A stretch of 49,534 nt of DNA from Condylostoma magnum (taxonomy: Eukaryota; Ciliophora; Heterotrichea; Heterotrichida; Condylostomatidae): the NCBI GenBank assembly GCA_920105805.1, contig CAKKTI010000127.1:1-49534 (forward strand). The letters run 5' to 3'. Under the pieces are notes generated by a model. The model did no database searches and was not told the origin of the DNA. It saw nothing but the letters and a program-made list of their open reading frames with translations. The translations under genes and the position numbers were made by a program. Numbering within the stretch: position 1 is the stretch's first letter; each line of letters begins with the position of its first letter. Below, piece after piece: positions 38,304-49,534 of this stretch.

Positions 38304-39240
38304 TTTAATTAAAATTGTATAGGTTTAGTATTTCGTTGTAATAACAGCGAATATATAGTAATGTATTGAAAGTACTGCTATGCTGGTTATTATATATGCT
38401 GAGATTTAAAGATTTTATTTTAATAGGATTATTGAAATGTTCAATTATCTTTAGTTTTGGAGTTTATTTGGTATAAACTTTGAAATTATTATTGTAGGTA
38501 TATAATCAATTATGACTACTTATTATAAAATTACCATAAGCTATGTGTTAGATTTCATAGAAACTAAGATAAACATTTTAGCTATAAATTATACAGTTAT
38601 ATACACAATTTGATATGTTAGCTCAAACTAATAAGCAATCTGTTTACCATATAATTAAAAATTCATATGGATAAGCATAATCATGTTTATTACAAAATTA
38701 CCCTTAAATGATTCAAACTTAGAATATTATTTGGTAATATCGCAAAAATATTGCTGTATTCATATTATTGAACTTAAATTTATACTAACGAGATAAAGTA
38801 CTATAATGTACTAAAAATAAGTTTTAAGATTTAACAGAAATATTATTTTATGGGTATTTTAAACATCAGGCAAACTGTTTATATAGTTAATCAATTAAGT
38901 TTAGGATTGCTTTTAAAGTCTATGATTATCGAAAATATAGCTTTTAACAAAACAGTAAGTAAAGAATCAATTGTAATTATGATTAAATTAAAATAACTAG
39001 TTAAATAAGTGAGAATAAGGCTAATGATAAATAAGTATTAATAAAAGTGATTATATTTTAATTATAAATTTGAGAAAATTAGTACTCAATCAACTATACA
39101 TAAGAATGTATGTATATGACTTATCGATAATGTTGATTATATATTAAACCTTGGAATGAATATGGGACTAGTACTGGAGGGTACTATATATCAGGATAAT
39201 TTGTAGAGAGGGAGTTTAGGGAAGAGAAGGTTAAAAAACT
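38304..39240. other. AT-rich intergenic region
   Basis: About 940 nt upstream of both the K+ channel (minus) and a hypothetical plus-strand gene. It is AT-rich with no recognised gene; the translations are low-complexity. Confidence 0.55.
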
Positions 39241-40138
39241 ATGGAAAGATTTAATCGTTATACTGGCAAATTTTTAAATAAAAGAAATTCTACAAAATCT
39301 GCTAAAGAAAAAAGTCAATAATTAAACCCTAACTACCACAGATCTGAGTATTTTAGCGTTTTGCAGCTAGATATGTGATTATATTGTTGAGTCAACAAGA
39401 GTAATTGCGCATTTATATCCCTTGGTTATTTTATTACATGTGGAGCTAAAGTCTACTAATTTATTTAAGGGGAATTGGAACGCACATTAGTAATACTGAT
39501 AAGTAATCAGATCTAACCCTAGATGAATACATTTATCCTTAATCTACTTAATCAACGAATTTTATGCTTGGCCTTTATAGATTTAGCCAATATAGTAAAT
39601 GAAAACTTCTGATAATCCTGTAAATAGATGGAAGAGGGCTCTAATGAAATAAGGAGTCAACATAATCTGATTCCTATTTAAAAAATTATCACCACAGCTG
39701 AGTCTTAAATCAGCGAAGATTATCCCATTTACGAAGGGGATTGGATATGTAGAATCATTTGCAAATGAAGAGATGATAACGTTTGTGTTATATGTGAAGC
39801 TCCTAGAGTTACTTAATAAAAAATGGCTATTCAAGTGATAACTTAAATGCAATGTAAATTAAGATAACTAGGGAACAATCTTATTTTTTAGAGGAGAAAG
39901 AGTCAGCTAAAAATCAATGAAAGTAATTACAGCTATAGAACATGAGCTTGGGTTAAATGCTCATTAAACATTTTAATGGAATACTTAATGTGCTATTAAT
40001 AGCTTTCTGAATTGTAGAGATAATATATATTTAAAAAGTTTTGCCTATTTAAGCGCTTATTTCGCTTTAATATCGGGAATTTACTCAGGGTTGTCCTTAG
40101 TCTGTAACAATTCTGAGTATTATTTTATTTATTTCTAA
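39241..40138 (+). CDS. Hypothetical protein, needs an intron or frameshift near 39375
   Basis: An ATG at 39241-39243 opens a 45-codon basic stretch (MERFNRYTGKFLNKRNSTKS ... VLQLDM) with strong codon-like periodicity. Downstream, another plus frame is protein-like to a TAA at 40136-40138 (VNRWKRALMKQG, IGYVESFANEEMITFVLYVK, CAINSFLNCRDNIYLKSF). Skipping a 25-nt GT-AG stretch just after VLQLD joins them in frame. No family is recognised. The minus strand of the same interval also reads as protein, so the strand is not certain. The end overlaps the facing 154-residue gene by about 14 nt. Confidence 0.35.
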
Positions 40139-40589
40139 CACCTTTAAATAGTATCATCATATTCCCTACACTTGATATTACACTATCAATGTATGTTTTG
40201 AATTGCTTATTTTTATAGTTTAATTGATCCTTTTCAAGTTTTAATCTTTCAGAATTATTTAGAACTGAAATTAGTTCCAGTTTATATTTTTTACTGTAGT
40301 AATAAAGCTCGTTTTTCTTAGCAACTGCTTGCTTCAAAGCCTGTTTCAATTCTTTATTCTTTTTGTATAATCTTTGAATTGCTTAGTCATACTGCTTTTG
40401 CCAGGTTGATCCGATTGGACTGTTATTGTAACTGTTTATGCATGTTTCTAGTAAACTCGGTATTCTAGTTTTAATAATTGAAATTTTCTCAACCACCCTA
40501 TGAGATTTCCTTTGTAGCCTTTTGCTATATTCCATATATTTACTATTTTCACAATTGAAAATTAGACTTTTAAAATGTTGTTTATTCAT
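40125..40589 (-). CDS. Small coiled-coil protein of unknown function
   Basis: A 154-residue Lys/Asn/Tyr-rich protein (MNKQHFKSLIFNCENSKYM). A helical, coiled-coil-like middle (QRLYKKNKELKQALKQAVAK) leads to a TAA stop after KGVRNK. One internal TAA (QYDQAIQ) is read as Gln. No family is recognised. It lies alone in an AT-rich stretch, so support comes only from composition and frame length. Confidence 0.45.
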
Positions 40590-40898
40590 AAGAATGTACT
40601 AAGATATTATTTTTGATAATCGTAAATTAGCTCAAAGATAATATAGACAGATATATGCTATTGTTGGAAATAAGATTTTACTCAGTAATTTACTATGTTT
40701 AAAAGATAGAAGGTTACTAATTGAAAAAGAAAAAATAAGATGCATAAATCAGCATTTAACTCCAAACTATTATCCTTCTTATTGTTTATGATTTAAATGT
40801 TTAATCTTAATAAATATATAATAAACAAAACATTATGTAAGTGAATACCAACAATAAATGGATATTAGAACACACATTTTCGTCAAATTTTTACTAAT

Positions 40899-42833
40899 CT
40901 AGTGAATGCTATCTAATTCGATGTCTATACCTTCATCATCTGATCTATTTCCGTGCTTATTTCTATCGAATTTAATATATCCACACTTAGTTTTAACCCT
41001 AAAAATGAGCATTCCTATGAATTTTATGCTAAATTAAATAGAAATTGATACACAAATTATCGTGACAAAAATTTCGAGCGCATTTTAATCTTAAGTCAGA
41101 TATCTCGATATGAATATTAACAGTGAATTTGAAATAAGCCAACGAATCAAAAGACATCTATTATCTGGTTAAAAATTTAAATGGCTACTGATTTCCGATT
41201 AAGTATACGAATTAAGACGTCTATATCCGAAAATATTATCTGTACATACTGCAAAAATAGGAGCCAGAGCTGTATAAACTGGTTAAAATAATATATACCA
41301 AACAAATTTATGTAGAATTATAAATTTGCAGTATATAATAATTCCTATTAAAGATCCAATTAAGACAAATTAACTGGTGAGTATAACTATCTATGTACCA
41401 GGACCCTGAAATACTAAGTAATTAATCACGAGGCCAAATGCTAAAATTAAGTATGCCTGCATAAAAAGTTGAGAGTGGAATGTTATTAAATGAGTTTTTC
41501 TTACAAGAGATATAGACCATCATATCATAATCATTATTAAGCCTACTAAGTAAATCATTATCAATATATCTCCAGCGTAGTTTCATAATTATACCAAATG
41601 ATAATTTTACTATATAGTTTATTAAGGTGATCTTATCAGTATTATCAAAATAAGGGAAAGTAGTCCTAACATGAGAAAAGAGATAATTGAATTTATTTTG
41701 AAGTAAATAACCCCTAGGCAAATTAAAAACTTTGTGCAGAAACTGTGATTTGACTTTTTTATCTCTCAGATCTTCTCTAATAAACTAATCGGAGAGACCA
41801 ATTACCCTTTAATCAAACAACTTTTCTGGGCCAAAAGTTAGAATAATTTATTAGGAACATCTATCAATGCTACTGCGTTTTTTACAAACTTTAAATGATA
41901 ATTGCACCTTTCTTTGGATACTAAGGCTAAAGATAACACTCTGTCTTAAGCTAAAAGGATACTAGAGGGATAAAAATGCCTAAAATTTGATTCTAATAGA
42001 GGTTTAAAGTAATTTTCCCACAAAGGAGCTCCTTATAAAGCTGACCACCTATAAGCTGAAAAGGCTTCTGGTAATATTTGAATAAATCCAAAGCAAGACT
42101 CTAACGGCCTATCAAAAATATAGGAAAATTAATATTCCACCACTTAAGCACATTTTACTGTCGACCAAAACGAGGGATTGAAGGGTGTTATTTCTCCACA
42201 TACTCCAGCACAGGTTTTATCAGTTGCCATTGCTTCGTACAGTAGAAAGAGAGATTCGGAGAGAGGTTAAGTTCCTTCTTCTAGTAGCATAACAAATCTG
42301 GGATTCACCATAGGACAAAATCCTCCGAAGAACCAAAGATGAGTGTTCAGCTTCCTTTTACTCAATTATTTTACACAGAAAATGAATTAAAGAGGTGGAG
42401 CATTATCTTCTAATTATAGATTTTATATAAAAAGGTGAGCTATTTCTATAGCTGGCTCGGGTATTTGAACATCTAAGACACTTTCTACACCAAATCTATT
42501 TTTTATCGCTTGCTCGTCAAAGAAATTCGAAAAAAATCCTGGATATTTATTTACTCTATTAATAAATTGTCTCATTCCGTCGACTATGACTACACAGCAG
42601 ATTTTTCTGAGGTCTACACCATTTTCCGAGAAAGCTCTGAGATTTTTTACCGTTCCTTATATAGTTGATAAGAATTCTTGTGGGTATGGTTTCTCCGTGT
42701 TTATACAAATAAAAAATTCACATTTGTACTCCGGGTCTCCAAGTACTATGTGAGATAAAAAGGATTCATTTAAAGATGTATCCGGGGGTAGAGGACTGAT
42801 TCCGTTGACATGAACAAGTTGTTGCGACCCCAT
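40899..42833 (-). CDS. Chitin synthase-like glycosyltransferase (GT2) with altered catalytic motifs
   Basis: A 644-residue protein. The N-terminal 390 residues follow the fungal/animal chitin synthase core: [68 protein letters not shown]-terminal half with about six or seven transmembrane helices follows, then a short acidic tail ending at TAG. The family normally polymerises UDP-GlcNAc into chitin at the plasma membrane; heterotrich loricae and cysts can contain chitin. Here several catalytic signatures differ. DxGT(K/R)P is EEGTQP, EDR is QDR, and QRRRW is replaced by a QKSCLIKG-like segment. The EDR Asp itself is kept. It may be a divergent or inactive synthase. The frame is continuous. 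Confidence 0.82.
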
Positions 42834-43504
42834 TTATTAACTGAAAATCTTGTTTAGGATGACGGGTTGGTATATCAGATGAGATTGATCATCAGCATGT
42901 TACATGTTATTCTGATCATTTAGGTGAGGTAATTGGTGAGCTTATTAGACTTCTAAATTTGCCATATATATTATTAAAGCTAAATATAGATTTTATTTAA
43001 CATATGCGTAAGATTATGTTTAATCTATAAATAGATTTATACTTTAAAAGGCTCTTTATGATACCTTTCAAATTAAAGTTTATTTGAGATACGGGAATTT
43101 GCAAAAGTTTATGTATTTTTATTTAATTGTTATTTGTGGAGTTACTGAAAAACAAATACTCTCCAATAGTGTCAAATTTAGTTATAAAACCAGTTTTAAA
43201 AGTATTGTATAAGGAACTCTCAACAGAAATAATTGTTAATAAATAAAATATCAACTTATACCTGTAATGATATAATCTTTAATGCACATAATATTGTAAA
43301 TTGTCGTTCCAAAATTTATAAATAGTTTAATTTACATATTTTAAAAGTGAGATTTTTTATCTGTTTTTATTTCAAACGAGTAAGAAACAAATTTAGGGTA
43401 TTGTTTAAAAATTGCAAATCAGAGCAATTTTATTCGATTCAGCTTATTTCAATAGAAATTGACTTGTTACTTTATTCATAATTAATAATTTTTTACTAAT
43501 CTAT
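42834..43504. other. AT-rich intergenic region
   Basis: About 670 nt between the chitin-synthase-like gene and the C-terminal remnant of a second one. It is AT-rich, with no glycosyltransferase motifs and no other gene recognised. Confidence 0.5.
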
Positions 43505-44160
43505 TCAAATATCATCTTGTTGAATCACCATTTCTTATCTTTCATCATCTTACACGAAAGCTTCATTTTCATTATCTGGTTCTATTACTATTTCTAACAT
43601 TTCATCTTATTATTAGATACTTACATAATCATCATAAAATCTATCTCCATGCTTATTTCAATCAAATTTGGGATTTCAAAATTTAGTTCTGCACCAGTGG
43701 AGAGCTATATGTGCGAATTTCCACTCAAAGTTATACATTATCAACCAATAACTTACCCAAATTAAAGTTTATAATGCATCTAAGTCTGAAGTAAAATATA
43801 CATTATATGATTATTTTGACGTCAAGACCTATGACAAGGATGTTGTATTGCATCTTAGGAGTATAAATATAGTTTATAAGATACTTTCTAGACTTCCTAC
43901 ATTGTCAAAATGTATATTCCCAAAAATCAACTTTCCCGCCAACTGAAAATTCTAAGATTAAATAAATATGAAAACATTAAACGCATATCTGAGCAACTGC
44001 ACAAGCATAAGTAATTCTAAAATCACCTATCTACATACCTTAAGGGTCAGGGTCACTATTGTTATACCAATATTTGTTGCATTTAAAAGTAATAAGGAGT
44101 GCTATGCTGGGTATATTGATGCTGCTATTTAGGTAGCTATTTCTTAAAGGATTTAGTGAA
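43505..44160 (-). pseudogene. C-terminal remnant of a second chitin synthase-like gene
   Basis: Read on the minus strand, the last 100 or so codons are homologous to the end of the gene at 40899. A hydrophobic pair of helices leads into WCRTKFWNPKFDWNKHGDR here, compared with [18 protein letters not shown] there. An acidic tail longer than that of the other copy ends at TGA (43505-43507). The same frame can be followed up to about 44160 through membrane-helix-like sequence. No GT2 catalytic region is present upstream on either strand, so this copy is truncated at its 5' end. It could survive as a membrane-only protein, but a gene fragment is the simpler reading. Confidence 0.55.
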
Positions 44161-45305
44161 TAAAAAGTACAAATTTTTCTTATTAAGAGCATTTGTAAAA
44201 GAAAATGTAAGTGTTAAACGATATCTTATTACAGATTATAGGCTTAATATAATAAAAACGCAATATTTATTGTCAGTGTGGTTTTACTGGTGCTTTAACT
44301 GCCAAAATGAGTCTAAGTTGCGAAGAATTCGCCAAATGAAACGGGCTTTCTCTGATTAAGGAGATTATACTTGAATTATTGTCAATACTAAAAGATGTCT
44401 TATATGCGAAAGTGTTATAAAGAAAAATGAAGGGTTGATGTATGACTTGTAAATGTAGGTATGAGTTTTGCTGGCTGAGCATGGATACATGAGATTTTAA
44501 ATAATAATTTACTTTTATTTATCTTATGCATCACAAATAGGAGGATACTATAGATGTAAAAAATATCTTAGGGTAGATAAAAAGGTATTTATACAGATGA
44601 GGAGGAGAAAATAGAGGGTTCAACAAAATCTAAAGCAATTTAATAATTAATAGATTATAAGAATTTAATCACATAAAAAAGAAAGCTTTTAAATTACTAT
44701 TGGACAAATATTAGAATTATTAGGAAACTAATTCTGTGGTGATCTTCATTTTTTATTAGATATAGCAGATTAAATAGTAGCTTGAAGATATATACCATGC
44801 TTTTCATATCCCCTTGGCTATCTACTAAGAAGTAAGGAAAGAATTTACTATAAGTTTATATAGGGATGATTATAAGAAGCTTTAGATATTCTTGACAAAA
44901 GATCTGGCTTATATTTGATGGAGTTTATAGAATATAAGCCGATTGTTCAGTTATCCTTATAATTTTTGATAGAAAAGGGGAACTTGTATAACTTGCAGAT
45001 ACTGTTAAAGAGTAATTCATCAGGGATGATACGGAAGAAGGATTTTCTCATATTGAAGATAATTATGAGGAAGAAGACTTTATATTTATTGTAGAGTAGT
45101 TTATAATTGTATATGCAGTGCATGTATAATTATGAACTTAAATCAAGCTATCAATTGTGATGCATGTGTACTACAAGGCAGATATAGTTAAAATGAGTAT
45201 TAGTCTGATCAAGTAGTTAAAATGTCTACTTGCTAAAAATTAATAAAATAGTCTAAACTGAAAATGACAGATATAGACTTTAGCCCCGTCTAAACTATAA
45301 ATATA
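44161..45305 (+). other. Possible coding region, frame unresolved
   Basis: From about 44500 to 45120 the plus strand has protein-like composition in more than one frame. One frame ends in a strongly acidic segment (EEGFSHIEDNYEEEDF, near 45035-45085) with good purine-first codon periodicity. Another runs from about 44156 and gives a helical Leu/Lys-rich sequence. Without meaningful stop codons I cannot choose. No family is recognised. The last 190 nt before the protease gene are AT-rich with short imprecise repeats. Confidence 0.25.
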
Positions 45306-46472
45306 ATGAAGTATGGAATAGGAGATGTTATCGTTTCTAAAACGACAGGTATATGCATATTAACTTCTCAATATACCTAGATTCCTGAATACAACGATTT
45401 TCTTATAGGCAAAGTTGGTGCAATCTGCTAAACAGGCACTTTCTGTATGATAGCTTGCTTAGATCATAAATATTATTTAGATGGCAAGCGTATCATTGGG
45501 CTAGCCTTAACAGCGGCCCATTGCTTTATGAATGGTGTAAGAACAGAAAATATAGTAAGACCTGGACACTTTAATCAAAGTGAGAATAATTATGAAAATA
45601 AAATTGAAATTTAACCTTTATAGTTTTATTGTGATGTTGATCGATAGGTGAGAAGTGGAAATGGCCAAGTATTAGCCCTAGCAGATGATATAGTGCTATG
45701 TGCTATACTTGCACCTATTCATTATCCCTAATACGAACCATTCTCTATACCAATAGCTACTCCAGATGAAGCCGGATAATCTAATAGAGCTATAATTATG
45801 GGATATCCTTCCATTAACCAAGATCATAAGGAAATAGCTCCAATTTTAGATGGCCGAGGTTATAGTGATGATTATATAAAAAATGAAATTTTGAATACAT
45901 TTTAAGGAGGCAATTAGCTTGTAAAATCAGAAGGAGACATTCTAAATTGTGGTGGAATTAACTCAACTATTGATATCAGAGCCTCAACAGCATTTGGAAT
46001 GTCTGGAGGCCCTATCCTCATTGAAGTTGATGGGGAGACAAAAATAATGGGAGTTCATGCAGGAGCATGCCCAGTTTATGGATAATGATAGCTGATAAAA
46101 ATGCTACGTTATCTTGAGTAAAAGGATATGCAAGGAGCTGAAATTTTAATATAATAAACACTATAGTGGTGCGATTCTAATACTTACTTATATAATTTAC
46201 TATGAGAATATTTGAATGATATAAGGACAAATTAAATTGCATATGTTTAGTTTTTTTGTAGAGATAAAATAACTTAATTACTTGTGCATCATGATAACAA
46301 GGACTCAATAAACTATAATTGCGGGATTCCCCTACATATTGGTAGATTCGAAGAAATAAGAAGAGCACAAAATAAATTTATGACAACTGTTGTATAACAA
46401 GAAATGCGCTTTGCCTCGATTGATCATTTCAAGGATTTCCTATTTCATTAAATTTATCAAAAAATAGTTTGA
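45306..46472 (+). CDS. S1-family (trypsin-like) serine protease, copy 2
   Basis: A 388-residue protein with an intact-looking triad: His72 in LTAAHC, Asp in ALADDIVLC near 129 and Ser in FGMSGGPILI near 237. No signal peptide is apparent, so it may act in the cytosol or be exported another way. A C-terminal domain of about 120 residues has no family resemblance but is conserved in copy 1 (IPLHIGRFEEIRRAQ). It ends at TGA at the exact position where copy 1 has TAG. TGA also codes Trp within it (GQWQL, NLLWEYL), positions that are Trp in copy 1 too. The DNA flanking the two copies is not similar. Confidence 0.85.
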
Positions 46473-46953
46473 TTAAATTGGTAGTTATACTTTAATTGAT
46501 AAGCTGTTTTAGCTCATATATCAACCAAAATTTATTAATAAGAATCAATTTTTAACAAAGCTGGTACTTTTATTGAATGCCTTTTAAATAGTTTACAGAT
46601 TGTATTATAAATGAATAATAATAACTTAAATATCTTTTAATAAAATAGCTTATAACATACTACTTTAATTACCGATCAATTTCTTATGCTTAAATTTCCA
46701 AATCTTCTTTTATTTTCAAAACCTTCTCAGTAGGCATGGATATAATATGATTCCAAAACTATATCATGCTATTATATCCCCTAAAACTATATAGGCAAGT
46801 GACATTTCTATAAATTTACTTATTATAATCCCTATATATTAGGAAACTCTCCTTTAATTATCAAACTATCAACACTTTTTTACCAAACTTACATAACAAC
46901 TTAATATTTCCCCCAAATAACATATAAATTCAACCTTTTAATTTCCTATAAAA
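46473..46953. other. Intergenic region between convergent genes
   Basis: About 480 nt of AT-rich sequence between the ends of the protease and the glutathione reductase, much longer than other convergent gaps in this window. No gene is recognised on either strand. Confidence 0.55.
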
Positions 46954-48529
<1,576 letters not shown>

Positions 48530-48931
48530 ATGTGCTGTAAAATGATAATAAAAATTATATCTATTTTAAGAAAGAGAGCCAAGAAAAGGGTGATGACTTA
48601 GGACTATTCATTTGATGATTTGAAGCTGTAGTGTTTCTCTCATAATAAAAAATCGAGTGAGGCCGAATTACCGGTTACAGTTTATGCGATGTAATTGTAA
48701 AATATGCGAATAAAATAGCTAGTAAAAACGTATCATGCAAGAAGAAGGAAGCTATATTTAGATATTGTTAAATTTAAATTGCACTAATAATGAGATCTGC
48801 AATAAGAAGATGAAAACTACAGCATGGATAGTAGCGAATCGTAAGAAATGAACTAAGAACCTCTTGGTGGACTTTTCAATATGGGAACTACTAGATCCTT
48901 ATCTTAAGTTAGTATAAAGATTATTTTCTAA
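48530..48931 (+). CDS. Small protein of unknown function with MCC start
   Basis: A 133-residue frame beginning MCCKMIIKIISILRKRAKKR, with two Cys at the N-terminus that could be palmitoylated. A basic middle (KTYHARRRKLYLDIVKFK) and an acidic Ser/Glu-rich part ending at TAA follow. No domain is recognised. The second Met (position 5) is an alternative start. It is divergent from glutathione reductase. The end is uncertain because the frame continues into AT-rich DNA. Confidence 0.45.
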
Positions 48932-49534
48932 ACTACAAAAAACACAACCAATACTTATACTTAATATATGCATATACTTATTTAATCTTACAGATAAATT
49001 TCCCTATAATAAAAGAAATTTAGATATTGATGAAGTGTTGTTAGTCAAATGAGGTAATAGTCTTATTTTTAATCTCTAATATTGAAATAAAGTGCAAATA
49101 ATGGTTATTTCTTATTGAAAGATAAGCTAACCTAATCATTCAGAGCCAATTCAATTTACATCAATTTTCAGTAGTTTACGAATGATTCTTCAGTATCATA
49201 TTCAAACTAATTACTAAGAATACATATTCATTAAATACTTTACCCAATTAAAGCTAAGATGAATTTTATTTTATATCCATTATATCATTCATAAAATTGA
49301 TCAACCTAAAACTCGAACTTAGCCCATCTACATATATTATTTATGACTTCTAGTCTTAATCTTTATAACTTTTACAAATAGATTAAACATATATTTAAAC
49401 CTGCTTATTTCTTATTATTATATCCAAAGCTTACGTTTCTTGTTTAAGAAGCTGATTATGATCTATTCCTCCTATTCACTTAATCAGTGTTTAATTTTAT
49501 AGGAGAACTTATATCTTGTTTAGCCAAATCTGTA
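48932..49534. other. AT-rich terminal stretch
   Basis: The last 600 nt are AT-rich with low-complexity translations. No gene is supported, and no telomere-like repeat is present at either end of the window. Confidence 0.5.

Noticed and set aside
39583-39852. A minus-strand protein over the plus-strand hypothetical gene
   Set aside because: It lacks an ATG and a clear end. It was kept only as an alternative because both strands read plausibly when stops are uninformative.
41422-41721. A separate 99-residue minus-strand protein
   Set aside because: It is an out-of-frame reading over the transmembrane half of the chitin synthase-like gene, whose own frame is continuous through it.

Overview
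The window reads as macronuclear-type DNA of a heterotrich ciliate close to Condylostoma, which uses NCBI genetic code 28. The main evidence is the code. All three standard stop codons occur in frame inside strongly conserved proteins: TAA and TAG where Gln is expected and TGA where Trp is expected (CK1 LPW, Myb GKNW, glutathione reductase KKVMW, IFT122 VIVW). All three also end genes. NEK, CDPK, DYRK and the K+ channel end at TAA. The glycine cleavage T-protein, TECR, calpain, U2AF and chitin synthase end at TAG. ALG13, Myb and one protease end at TGA. A karyorelict-type code (TGA the only stop) fails because NEK and the T-protein would run on through the genes facing them. DNA is AT-rich, and almost no genes need a frame-changing intron. 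The exact species is inference.

Layout. 1-3.6 kb: an S1-family serine protease, a doubtful spliced minus-strand gene and a coiled-coil gene. 3.6-8.7 kb (minus): a NEK-family kinase and IFT122, a ciliary pair. 8.7-11.5 kb: an unknown coiled-coil protein facing a CDPK. 11.5-19.1 kb: U2AF large subunit and a DYRK kinase (plus), facing a cyclic-nucleotide-binding protein, trans-2-enoyl-CoA reductase and calpain (minus). 19.8-24 kb: a SHAQKYF-type Myb factor, a Cys-rich single-pass surface protein and a CK1-like kinase. 24-27.9 kb (minus): a head-to-tail run of two basic or coiled-coil proteins, ALG13, a long coiled-coil protein and an ankyrin protein. 27.9-31.9 kb: a coiled-coil protein, glycine cleavage T-protein (minus), an IQ-motif protein and an RPC7-like protein. 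32-34.7 kb is sparse and holds a decayed protease copy. 34.7-38.3 kb: an AIR9-like coiled-coil protein facing a K+ channel with a cNMP domain. 39-45 kb: hypothetical genes, a chitin-synthase-like gene and a C-terminal remnant of a second one. 45.3-49 kb: an intact second protease, glutathione reductase and a small unknown protein.

Gene packing is extreme in most of the window. Facing stop codons lie 8-49 nt apart, tandem genes 1-42 nt apart, and two head-to-head pairs have start codons separated by 19 nt. Between 31.9 and 45.3 kb gene density drops and decayed paralogs appear. Several products are flagellar or signalling proteins (IFT122, NEK, CDPK, CK1, DYRK, K+ channel, cNMP sensor, IQ protein), as expected of a large ciliated cell. 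No virus-like element, transposon, CRISPR array, rRNA or tRNA was recognised. Because in-frame stop codons carry no information, reading frames here are supported by homology and frame continuity, and C-termini of unfamiliar proteins are uncertain. Frame-neutral 15-nt introns, known from other heterotrichs, would be invisible to this reading.
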